A stretch of 10,904 nucleotides of DNA from Paracoccaceae bacterium (lineage in GTDB: Bacteria; Pseudomonadota; Alphaproteobacteria; Rhodobacterales; Rhodobacteraceae): NCBI GenBank assembly GCA_007123625.1, contig SKKS01000266.1:1-10904 (forward strand). Reading direction: 5' to 3'. A program made the position numbers and the translations under genes. The notes below the pieces were generated by a model that saw only the letters and a list, made by a program, of their open reading frames with translations, did not search any database and was not told the origin of the DNA. How positions within the stretch are numbered: position 1 is the stretch's first letter; each line of letters begins with the position of its first letter. Positions 1 to 6,541 of this stretch are shown piece by piece.

Positions 1-2064
1 GCCTTCCTCGGTGCGGATGGGAATGTTCTGCAGGTTCGGATCGGTCGAGGACAGCCGCCCCGTGCTGGCCCCCGAAATCACATAGGACGTGTGCACGCGG
101 CCCGTTCCGGGGTTGATATGGTCCTGCAGCGCGTCGGTATAGGTCGATTTCAGTTTTGAGAGCTGCCGCCAATCCAGCACCCGCGCGGGCAGGTCGTGCC
201 CTTCGGCGGCCAGATCTTCCAGCACGTCGGCACCGGTGGCATAGGCCCCGGTCTTGCCCTTCTTCCCGCCCTGCAAGCTCATCTTGTCGAACAGGATCTC
301 GCCCAGCTGCTTGGGACTGCCGACATTGAATTTCTCGCCCGCAAGTTCGTGAATCTCTGCCTCCAGCCCCGCCATCTTCTGCGAGAACGCGTTGGACATG
401 CGCGACAGCACATCGCGGTCCACCTTGACGCCTGCCATCTCCATCGCGGCCAGCACCGGGACCAACGGGCGTTCCATGGTCTCGTACACCCGGGTCACGC
501 GGGCGTGGTGCAGTTGCGGCTTGAAAACCTCCCACAGCCGCAGGGTGATGTCCGCATCCTCGGCGGCGTAGGGGGTGGCCTCAATGATGGACACCTTGTC
601 AAAGGTCCGCGCGGCCTTGCCCGACCCCAGCAGCGTCTTGATGGGGATCGGCTGATGGTTGAGGTAGCGGTCGGACAGCGCATCCATCCCGTGCCCGTGC
701 AGCCCCCCGTGCAACGCATAGGACAGCAGCATGGTGTCATCGACAGGCGCCACAGTGATCCCTTGCCGGGCCAGAATCTTTACATCGTATTTCGCGTTCT
801 GGAGGATCTTCAGGATCGCAGGGTCCGCAAACACCGGCTTCAGCGCCGCCAGTGCCGCGTCGCGGTCCATCTGCCCCTCGGCCAGTTCCGCGCCGCCGAA
901 CAGATCGCCATCCCCCACTGTGTGCGCCAGCGGAATGTAACAGGCCCGCCCCGGCGCCACGGCCAGCGATATGCCCACCAGTTCGGCGCGCATTTCATCC
1001 AGCGCGGTGGTTTCGGTATCCACGGCCACATGGCCAAGCTCCTGGATTTCACCGATCCAGCGCTGCAGCGCGTCCATGTCGCGCACACATTCATAGGCGG
1101 TGGTGTCGAAGCCGGTCACTTCGGGCGCGGTCTGCGCCCCGGCAGCAGGCGTTTCGGGCACGGGCGGCGGATCGCGGTCGAATTTCTCGGCCACGCGCCG
1201 GGTCAGGGTGCGGAACTCCATCGCGTTGAGAAAGCCCAGAAGCGCCTCGGGGTCGGGGGCGCGCACCTCCAGGTCGTTCAATCCGAACTCCAGTGGGGTC
1301 TGGTCATCCAGCAGCACCAACCTGCGCGAGATACGGATCAGTTCGGCATTGTCGATCAGCGTCTGGCGGCGCTTGGGCTGCTTGATCTCGCCCGCGCGTT
1401 CCAGCAGCGTATCGAGATCCCCGAATTCGTTGATCAGCAGTGCCGCTGTCTTGACCCCGATGCCCGGTGCGCCGGGTATGTTGTCGACCGAATCGCCTGC
1501 CAGCGCCTGAACATCCACAACGCGGTCGGGACCGACGCCGAATTTTTCCTCGACCTCCTCGACCCCGATGGGGCGGTTCTTCATGGGATCGAGCATTTCC
1601 ACGCCGCCGCCCACAAGCTGCATCAGATCCTTGTCCGAACTCAGGATGGTCACGCGACCGCCCGCCTCGCGCGCCTGCCGGGCGAGCGTTGCGATGATGT
1701 CATCGGCCTCATAGTCCTCGATTTCGATACAGGCCAGGTTAAAGGCTCGCGTGGCATCGCGGGTCAGCGGGAACTGCGGGCGCAGATCCTCGGGCGGCTC
1801 GGGGCGGTTGGCCTTGTAAAGGTCGTAGATGTCGTTGCGAAAGGTCTTGGACGAATAGTCGAAGATCACCGCCGCATGGGTCGGTGCATCGGCGCTGCTG
1901 TCGTTTTCGACCAGATAGCGCCATAGCATGTTGCAAAACCCCGCCACCGCGCCCACCGGCAGCCCGTCGGATTTACGCGACAGCGGCGGGAGCGCGTGAT
2001 AGGCGCGAAAGATATAGGCCGATCCGTCGATCAGATGCAGATGGCAGCCCTTGCCGAAACTCAT
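1..2064 (-). CDS. polA: DNA polymerase I, N-terminal 688 residues (3' end outside window)
   Basis: Repair and Okazaki-fragment polymerase of the cytoplasm, removing RNA primers and filling gaps. Read on the minus strand, the protein starts MSFGKGCHLHLIDGSAYIFR. The 5'-nuclease domain spans about residues 8-290, with YEADD (118-122), SSDKD (142-146) and GDSVDNIPG (190-198). The 3'-5' proofreading domain spans about 320-515, with all three exonuclease motifs intact: D349-T-E351, N423/D427 and Y499/D503. The palm/thumb part begins after that and reaches the conserved TGRLSSTDPNLQNIP block before the window edge. Family members are about 930 residues, so roughly a quarter is missing. The ATG at 2064 is preceded by GGAG (complement of 2071-2074) with 6-nt spacing. 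Proofreading looks active, unlike PolA of some Gram-positives. The start lies 53 bp from a divergent gene, so both promoters must fit in or around that gap. Confidence 0.97.
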   Translation of the reverse strand, partial: MSFGKGCHLHLIDGSAYIFRAYHALPPLSRKSDGLPVGAVAGFCNMLWRYLVENDSSADAPTHAAVIFDYSSKTFRNDIYDLYKANRPEPPEDLRPQFPLTRDATRAFNLACIEIEDYEADDIIATLARQAREAGGRVTILSSDKDLMQLVGGGVEMLDPMKNRPIGVEEVEEKFGVGPDRVVDVQALAGDSVDNIPGAPGIGVKTAALLINEFGDLDTLLERAGEIKQPKRRQTLIDNAELIRISRRLVLLDDQTPLEFGLNDLEVRAPDPEALLGFLNAMEFRTLTRRVAEKFDRDPPPVPETPAAGAQTAPEVTGFDTTAYECVRDMDALQRWIGEIQELGHVAVDTETTALDEMRAELVGISLAVAPGRACYIPLAHTVGDGDLFGGAELAEGQMDRDAALAALKPVFADPAILKILQNAKYDVKILARQGITVAPVDDTMLLSYALHGGLHGHGMDALSDRYLNHQPIPIKTLLGSGKAARTFDKVSIIEATPYAAEDADITLRLWEVFKPQLHHARVTRVYETMERPLVPVLAAMEMAGVKVDRDVLSRMSNAFSQKMAGLEAEIHELAGEKFNVGSPKQLGEILFDKMSLQGGKKGKTGAYATGADVLEDLAAEGHDLPARVLDWRQLSKLKSTYTDALQDHINPGTGRVHTSYVISGASTGRLSSTDPNLQNIPIRTEEG

Positions 2065-2117
2065 GCCACGCTCCTATCTTTTTCGCATTACACGGACCGT
2101 TTCAGCCCGAGGCATTC

Positions 2118-2599
2118 ATGATACCCTGTTCCTACCCAACCCTTGCCGCCTTGACGATAGCTTTCTGGACCGCTGCGCCCGCATCCGCGCTGGACCTGCC
2201 GGACTGCGATCCGGCGCCGGGAAGCGCAGAAAGCTGCGCGCCGGTGCTGGCCTGCATGCCCGGCGAAGGGGTCTGGTTCGTGGGGCGCGCGGTGGGCTGG
2301 GATCGCGGCACCCTCTCCGGGGTCACCAACACCGGTGTCAAATGCACCGGCGAATGGGCGGTGGGCGAAACATCGCCTTTGGCCGGGTGCGGTTTACCTG
2401 CGATGACGGGCTGTCGGGGCGGATGATCTATTATTATCAGGACATTGAAACCGGCACCGCGCGCGGCACCGGGCTAATCAGCGGCTTCGACCGCATCCGC
2501 GCGTGGTCCGGGCACAACATCACCGAATTCCTGGACCGGACCACCGGGCGGGTGGATGGTGACTTCATGTGCGGGGATGTACCGCTATTGCTGAGCTGA
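2118..2599 (+). pseudogene. Small exported cysteine-containing protein, disrupted by a -1 frameshift
   Basis: The reading frame opens at ATG 2118 behind GAGG (2109-2112, 5-nt spacing). It encodes a likely Sec signal peptide: a hydrophobic stretch of about residues 8-20 ending APASA, with probable cleavage before LDLPDC. It continues through CTGEWAVGE and then, in this frame, stops at 2426. In the -1 frame the DNA carries on as NIAFGRVRFTCDDG, YYYQD, TGTA and WSGHN to a stop at 2599. That reads as the natural C-terminal half. Joining the frames at 2368-2370 (restoring one A to AAA) gives about 160 residues. The pattern GxW...G.....C.DG..G..YYYQD..TGTA resembles an unnamed family of small secreted proteins that I recall from Rhodobacteraceae; function unknown. 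The break could be a true mutation or a sequencing error. If the frame is unbroken in the living strain, this is an ordinary CDS. Confidence 0.72.
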
Positions 2600-2663
2600 C
2601 GCCCCACAAGCGCAGCTTGCAGGCGCGCGCGACCGCGCTGCGGATCACCCGGCAATCAGAACT

Positions 2664-2867
2664 TCAGGCAGCCCGGCCCAGATCGTCCGCGAAATCCTCG
2701 TGGATGAAGCGCTTGTCGCAATAGCCGCAATCGACCCAGCCGGTATCGAGCGGGATCGACAGCCAGACGCGCGGGTGGCCCAGCGCGCCCTCGCCGCCAT
2801 CGCAGCAGACACGGAAGGCGCTGACCACCTCGGTTTCGGGGGCATCATGGGCGGGACGGTCGGTCAT
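2664..2867 (-). CDS. CHCC zinc-finger protein, NDUFS6-like (67 aa)
   Basis: Small soluble protein of the zf-CHCC family, whose mitochondrial member NDUFS6 is an accessory zinc subunit of respiratory complex I. The core reads CDGGEGALGHPRVWLSIP followed by GWVDCGYCDKRF. The likely zinc ligands are C22, H31, C47 and C50. I chose the internal ATG at 2867 over an upstream in-frame ATG (2930) because homologues begin close to the conserved core. A GAAGGG-type ribosome site (complement of 2877-2882) also lies 9 nt upstream, whereas the longer start would extend into a strong hairpin. Alphaproteobacterial complex I is known to carry an NDUFS6-type subunit, so a role in complex I assembly is a reasonable inference. 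No nuo genes are nearby, so context gives no support. It converges with the broken exported-protein gene, 64 bp apart. Confidence 0.87.
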   Translation of the reverse strand: MTDRPAHDAPETEVVSAFRVCCDGGEGALGHPRVWLSIPLDTGWVDCGYCDKRFIHEDFADDLGRAA

Positions 2868-2914
2868 TGGGGCAAACCCTTCGTGCGAATCCTGTTGGGG
2901 ACATGATAGACACT

Positions 2915-2946
2915 GGCGTCGCGCGGACAAGGCCCCGCGCGACGCC
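2915..2946 (-). terminator. Perfect 12-bp GC-rich hairpin between the DUF805 and zinc-finger genes
   Basis: Arms 2915-2926 (ggcgtcgcgcgg) and 2935-2946 (ccgcgcgacgcc) pair perfectly around an 8-nt loop. It begins 11 nt beyond the DUF805 stop and ends 47 nt before the zinc-finger start. On the minus strand no T-run follows the stem (agtgtc comes next), so it is not a textbook intrinsic terminator. It may end or stabilise the DUF805 transcript. The strand is inferred from this position. Confidence 0.55.
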
Positions 2947-2957
2947 TTTCAGAACCA

Positions 2958-3446
2958 TCACTGCGGCGGCGGTCCGAACTGGTTCGCTTCCGCGTCGCCT
3001 TTCAGGAAACCCAGCTCCACCAGCGCCCAGATCCCGGCCACCAGCGCCAGGAAACCAACGAACATCGGCAGCGCGCCGGGCATCATGGCGTCGGGCGACG
3101 GCATGCCTTCCATCTGCATCGAGGGCATGCCCGGGGTATCACCCAGCCGCCGGTAACCGATGCGAAAGGTATCGAGAAGCATGACCAGCACACCCGGCCC
3201 ATAGAACAGGGCCAGCCGGGGCATCGGCGGCTTGCCCCGGTCCGCCAGCCGCTTCGTGGCCAGCGCCAGCGCCGGGTAAATGAACGCCAGCGACACCGCG
3301 AACACTACCAGCCGCCCGAAGAACCCGGCACCAAGGACCATGGCCAGCAGCGTTTGCAGCACCAGCACGGCCACGACCAGCGCGATCACCCCGATCCACC
3401 ATTGCCCGCGCGCAATACGCCCCTCAAAGGATGTAAACAGTTCCAT
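2958..3446 (-). CDS. DUF805 family inner-membrane protein (162 aa)
   Basis: Integral membrane protein of the DUF805 (YhaH-like) family, whose biochemical function is unknown. Family hallmarks are the N-terminal F.GRIARGQWW (residues 7-17) and ALATKRLADRG (61-71). Four hydrophobic segments are visible at about 17-39, 43-63, 79-96 and 126-148. The C-terminus, KGDAEANQFGPPPQ, is the usual polar tail. Arginines at 10 and 13 and the KRLADRGK loop suggest both ends face the cytoplasm. The loop before the last helix (106-128) is unusually rich in methionine, with Met at 107, 110, 112, 115, 121, 122 and 128. On this topology it would face the periplasm. The start at 3446 has GGGG (complement of 3455-3458) 8 nt upstream. 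It is divergent from the ABC ATPase gene across 174 bp. Family assignment is firm; function cannot be said. Confidence 0.9.
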   Translation of the reverse strand: MELFTSFEGRIARGQWWIGVIALVVAVLVLQTLLAMVLGAGFFGRLVVFAVSLAFIYPALALATKRLADRGKPPMPRLALFYGPGVLVMLLDTFRIGYRRLGDTPGMPSMQMEGMPSPDAMMPGALPMFVGFLALVAGIWALVELGFLKGDAEANQFGPPPQ

Positions 3447-3620
3447 GGACTTTTCCCCTTGCAGCTAGAGTAGCGAACATGCGGGCAGGCTAGCGGGCGC
3501 ATTCCCGTGGTTCAAGGCAACCGCCCCCTGTTTTCCCGGCGCAAGCGGCGTTATGTGGGACCGGCAAAGAGGCGGTTACCTCGGAACGGCGGACCGCAAC
3601 AGCATCGGAAAGGACGGCGC
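3447..3620. other. Divergent intergenic region, DUF805 gene / ABC ATPase gene
   Basis: A 174-bp stretch between two divergent start codons must hold both promoters unless one gene is read from further away. I could not identify convincing -35/-10 boxes. A 7-bp inverted repeat (aaccgcc 3519-3525, ggcggtt 3571-3577) is present but widely spaced and of doubtful meaning. An open frame covers part of it (from 3507) as an upstream extension of the ATPase frame, and its arginine-rich translation does not look like protein. Confidence 0.5.
3609..3614 (+). promoter_or_regulatory. Ribosome binding site fixing the GTG start of the ABC ATPase
   Basis: AAAGGA lies 6 nt before GTG 3621, an ideal spacing. 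The in-frame ATG at 3507 has no comparable site, and the extra 38 residues it would add (basic, low complexity) lie outside the ABC domain. This decides the start in favour of GTG. Confidence 0.75.
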
Positions 3621-4553
3621 GTGAGCGACCAAGCCATCGAAATCGCAGGCCTGCGCAAGGTCTATGCCGCCAGCGGCAAGTCCCCGGACAAGACCGCGCT
3701 GCACGACGTGGACCTGGACATCCCGGCGGGGTCGATCTTTGGCCTTCTTGGGCCGAATGGGGCGGGAAAATCGACGCTGATCAACATCCTTGCCGGGCTG
3801 GTGATCAAGACCGCCGGAAGGGTCCGCATCTGGGGCTTCGATCAGGACGTGAACCCGCGCCAGTCGCGCGCTGCCATCGGGGTCATGCCGCAGGAGCTGA
3901 ACATCGATCCGTTCTTCACCCCGGCCGAAGCGCTGGAAGTGCAGGCGGGGCTTTACGGCGTGCCCAAGGCGCAGCGGCGCACCGCGGATATCCTGAGCCT
4001 GATCGGGTTGAGTGACAAGGCCGATGCCTATGCGCGCACGCTTTCAGGCGGCATGCGGCGGCGGCTTCTGCTGGGCAAGGCGCTGGTGCATCACCCGCAG
4101 GTGCTGGTGCTGGACGAACCCACCGCCGGGGTGGACATTGAACTGCGCCAGATGCTGTGGGCCAACGTGCGCAAGCTGAACGACGACGGCATGACCATCA
4201 TCCTGACCACGCATTACCTGGAAGAGGCGGAGGCGATGTGCGACGAAATCGCCATCATCGACCATGGCCGGGTGGTGGCACGCGATCGCATGGCAGGGCT
4301 TCTGGGGACGCTGGACGCCAAGACCCTGCTGATCCGGACCGAGGCATCGGTCACCGGGATCACCCTGCCCGAAGGCGTGCGGATGGAACAACGCGACGGC
4401 GGGCTGCTGGCGCTGACCTATCCGCGCACCCGTGTTCCGGCGGGGGCCGTGATCGCCGCCGTGCAAGACGCGGGCGGCGTGATCACCGACATTGCCAGCG
4501 AGGAAGCGGACCTTGAAGATGTGTTCCTGTCGCTGACCGGCGGGCGGGGCTAA
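3621..4553 (+). CDS. ABC-2 type transporter ATP-binding protein, YadG-like (310 aa)
   Basis: ATPase subunit of an ABC-2 type exporter, acting on the cytoplasmic face of the inner membrane. From GTG 3621, Walker A is GPNGAGKST (44-52), the Q-loop glutamine is Q91 in GVMPQELN, the signature is LSGGM (141-145), Walker B is VLVLDEP (161-167), and the switch histidine is H198 in ILTTHYLEE. All are intact, so it should hydrolyse ATP. The stretches DEPTAGVDIELR and TTHYLEEAE are characteristic of the YadG branch, usually paired with a YadH-type permease. A C-terminal extension of about 85 residues (ending LEDVFLSLTGG) is normal for ABC-2 ATPases. No permease gene lies on either side: the next gene, only 21 bp on, is convergent. 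The substrate is unknown. The partner must be encoded elsewhere, unless the ATPase acts alone or is a remnant. Confidence 0.93.
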   Translation: MSDQAIEIAGLRKVYAASGKSPDKTALHDVDLDIPAGSIFGLLGPNGAGKSTLINILAGLVIKTAGRVRIWGFDQDVNPRQSRAAIGVMPQELNIDPFFTPAEALEVQAGLYGVPKAQRRTADILSLIGLSDKADAYARTLSGGMRRRLLLGKALVHHPQVLVLDEPTAGVDIELRQMLWANVRKLNDDGMTIILTTHYLEEAEAMCDEIAIIDHGRVVARDRMAGLLGTLDAKTLLIRTEASVTGITLPEGVRMEQRDGGLLALTYPRTRVPAGAVIAAVQDAGGVITDIASEEADLEDVFLSLTGGRG

Positions 4554-4574
4554 TCGCCGCGGGGAACGGAGTGA

Positions 4575-5270
4575 CTACCCGGCACCCTGCCCCAGCACGT
4601 CATCCACCCAGGCGGGCACGACAACACTCGCCGGACCGGTGCGCACTGCGTCGAAGCGTGCGGCGGTAGACTCCAGGTTCAGTTCCAGCGTGCGCGCGCC
4701 TGCCATGGCCGCTTCCTGCACAAAACCCGCCGCCGGATAGACATTGCCCGACGTGCCGATGGCCACGAACAGGTCTGCTCGCTCCAGCGCGGCACCGATG
4801 CGCTCCATATGATAGGGAAATTCGCCGAACCAGACCACATCGGGGCGGGTCGCGGGCGCGGCGCAGGACGGACAGGGGTCATCGGGCGCCATGACCGGCG
4901 GCGCGTCCCAGACATGGGCGCAGGCAGCGCAGCGCGCGCGCATCAACTGCCCGTGCATGTGGATCACCTCCCGCGCACCCGCGCGTTCGTGCAGGTCGTC
5001 CACATTCTGCGTAATCAGTGTCACGGCACCGGGGCGCGTGGCCTGCAGCCGCGCCAGCGCCACATGCGCGGGGTTGGGCGCCGCCGCCAGCAGGTTCGCG
5101 CGGCGCGCGTTGTAGAAGTCATGTACCAGCGCGGGGTTACGGGCAAAACCCTGCGGGGTGGCAACCTCTTCCAGATCGTACTTCGTCCACAGCCCGTCCT
5201 TGTCGCGAAAGGTGCCCAGACCGCTTTCGGCGGAGACCCCTGCCCCGGTCAGGATAACGATCTGCTGCAT
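4575..5270 (-). CDS. cobB: NAD-dependent protein deacylase, class III sirtuin (CobB type, 231 aa)
   Basis: Cytoplasmic enzyme that removes acyl groups from lysine side chains, consuming NAD and releasing nicotinamide and O-acyl-ADP-ribose. The protein begins MQQIVILTGAGVSAESG, with the NAD motif GAGVSAESG (9-17) and FRD (21-23). TQNVDDLHERAG (87-98) carries Q88, N89 and D91, and the catalytic histidine is H106 in HMHG. The zinc ligands are C114, C117, C133 and C136. Y53 and R56 in FYNARR form the Y-x-x-R pair that in class III sirtuins recognises succinyl and malonyl lysine, so desuccinylase activity is predicted. The ATG at 5270 was chosen because the next upstream in-frame ATG (5321) lies inside galE and adds residues with no family match. 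It starts 19 nt after the galE stop, so the two are probably cotranscribed. No acetyltransferase or acs gene is nearby to indicate targets. Confidence 0.94.
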   Translation of the reverse strand: MQQIVILTGAGVSAESGLGTFRDKDGLWTKYDLEEVATPQGFARNPALVHDFYNARRANLLAAAPNPAHVALARLQATRPGAVTLITQNVDDLHERAGAREVIHMHGQLMRARCAACAHVWDAPPVMAPDDPCPSCAAPATRPDVVWFGEFPYHMERIGAALERADLFVAIGTSGNVYPAAGFVQEAAMAGARTLELNLESTAARFDAVRTGPASVVVPAWVDDVLGQGAG

Positions 5271-5289
5271 CCTTGTCCTGCCTCCGGTT

Positions 5290-6288
5290 TCAGTCGATTT
5301 TGTCGGGCGCGCTGTTGCCATGCAGCCGCTTGTGCCAGGCCCAGGCATCGCGGATCATGTCTTCAAGCGTGGCCTCGGGGCGCCAGCCCAGTTCGGCGTC
5401 GGCGCGGCGGCTGCCGGACACCAGCCGCGTGGCGTCACCTGCCCGGCGCGGGCCGAAACGCACCGGCACCGGCGCGCCGGTCACCGCAGCGGCGCGTTCG
5501 ATCACTTCGCCCACGCTGAACCCCTGCCCTGTGCCAAGGTTGAACACACGGCTTTCACGCCCCGCCGCCAGCCACTCCAACCCCAGCAGATGCGCCCGCA
5601 CCAGATCCATCACATGCACATAGTCGCGGATGCAAGTGCCGTCGGGCGTGTCATAATCGGTGCCGTGGATCATCAGTTCGTGGCGCATTCCCGCCACCGC
5701 CTGCAACATCACCGGGATCAGATGCGTTTCGGGGTCGTGTGCCTCGCCGATCTCGGTCTCGGGGTCGGCGCCAGCAACGTTGAAGTAGCGAAACACCACC
5801 GCGCGCAGATCATGGCTGGCGCCGAAATCGCGCAGCATGTCCTCGATCGCGCGCTTGGACGCGCCATAGGCGTTGAGCGGCGCCTGGGCGGTGTCCTCGT
5901 CCAGCGTCACGCCATCATGTTCGCCGTAAACTGCACAGGTTGACGAGAATACCATGCGTTTGCAATCGGCTTCAAGCATCGCCTCGATCAGGGTCAGCGC
6001 GCCCAGAACATTGTTGCGCCAGTACTTTCCAGGCTCGACCATCGCCTCGCCGACCTGACTGAAGGCGGCGAAATGCAGCACGACCTCGGGGCGGTGGCGG
6101 GCGAAGGCGGCGCGCAGGGCGTCCGCGTCGGTCAGGTCAAGTTGTTCCAGCGGGCCGAAACGCACCGCCTCGGCGCGACCGGTGCTCAGATTGTCCAGCG
6201 CTACGGGCTGATGACCCGCGCGCGCCAGAAGCTTGCACATATGCGATCCGATATACCCCGCCCCCCCAGTGACGAAAACAACACTCAT
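5290..6288 (-). CDS. galE: UDP-glucose 4-epimerase (332 aa)
   Basis: Cytoplasmic short-chain dehydrogenase-type enzyme interconverting UDP-glucose and UDP-galactose with tightly bound NAD, supplying galactose for envelope polysaccharide. The N-terminal Rossmann motif is GGAGYIGSH (8-16). The active site is S116/T117 of FSSTCAVYGE with Y141-x-x-x-K145 in NAYGASK. RYFNVAGADPE, ETHLIPVMLQAV and GTCIRDYVHVMDL are typical GalE blocks that separate it from dTDP-glucose dehydratases. The length is near the usual 330-340. ATG 6288 is preceded by a GAAGG ribosome site. A much longer in-frame opening (to 6519) only reads through the intergenic region, and its 77 extra residues match nothing. It is the first gene of a leftward pair with the sirtuin and is divergent from ahcY. 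Closely related epimerases acting on other UDP-sugars cannot be excluded. Confidence 0.94.
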   Translation of the reverse strand: MSVVFVTGGAGYIGSHMCKLLARAGHQPVALDNLSTGRAEAVRFGPLEQLDLTDADALRAAFARHRPEVVLHFAAFSQVGEAMVEPGKYWRNNVLGALTLIEAMLEADCKRMVFSSTCAVYGEHDGVTLDEDTAQAPLNAYGASKRAIEDMLRDFGASHDLRAVVFRYFNVAGADPETEIGEAHDPETHLIPVMLQAVAGMRHELMIHGTDYDTPDGTCIRDYVHVMDLVRAHLLGLEWLAAGRESRVFNLGTGQGFSVGEVIERAAAVTGAPVPVRFGPRRAGDATRLVSGSRRADAELGWRPEATLEDMIRDAWAWHKRLHGNSAPDKID

Positions 6289-6541
6289 GCAATGAACCTT
6301 CTGCAAATCCGCATCAAACGCGCCCGGGGGAACCTGCCGCGTCCTCGCGCGCGGCGCAAGCCTCGTGGTGCTTCCCATCGGCGGAAGCGACATCTGCCGT
6401 TCAAGCCGCGGCAGGCCGCGCAACGCGGGGCAAAACGCCACACGATTTGTCGCACACACACCTGCGGCGTCGGTCGAATTGCCTTTGCCGCCGCACAGTG
6501 CTACCTGCCGATGCAACACGATGCCAGCGGAGACCGCGCAT
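6289..6541. promoter_or_regulatory. galE/ahcY divergent intergenic region with three hairpins
   Basis: 253 bp separating the divergent starts of galE and ahcY, expected to contain both promoters. Three stem-loops lie on the ahcY side: 6370-6375/6383-6388 (gcttcc/ggaagc, 7-nt loop), 6394-6399/6409-6414 (ctgccg/cggcag, 9-nt loop) and 6463-6469/6489-6495 (tgcggcg/cgccgca, 19-nt loop). The last ends 46 nt before the ahcY ATG. I see no T-run, no convincing sigma-70 promoter, and no match I can recognise to SAH or SAM riboswitch consensus sequences. Frames that stay open through the region belong to upstream extensions of galE and ahcY and do not look like protein. Confidence 0.45.

Noticed and set aside
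196..1926. Long plus-strand open frame (576 codons) over polA
   Set aside because: It lies opposite polA. Its translation is rich in His, Arg, Gln and Gly with no recognisable domain, while the minus strand encodes all the Pol I motifs.
2360..2375. Programmed -1 ribosomal frameshift in the exported-protein gene
   Set aside because: The local sequence ggcgaaaca does not form a slippery heptamer of the X-XXY-YYZ type in the zero frame, and no stimulatory structure is evident. A one-base deletion explains it more simply.
2611..2642. Bidirectional terminator between the exported-protein and zinc-finger genes
   Set aside because: Only a 6-bp pairing (cgcagc 2611-2616, gctgcg 2637-2642) with a 20-nt loop in GC-repeat-like DNA and no T-run. 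Too weak to annotate.
3507..3620. ATG 3507 as the start of the ABC ATPase
   Set aside because: It adds 38 basic residues outside the domain and lacks a ribosome site. GTG 3621 has AAAGGA at 6 nt.
6447..6507. Sigma-70 promoter boxes for ahcY (TTGTCG at 6447 or TTGCCT at 6479)
   Set aside because: No acceptable -10 element lies at 16-18 bp spacing from either. In such GC-rich DNA single -35-like hexamers are not evidence.
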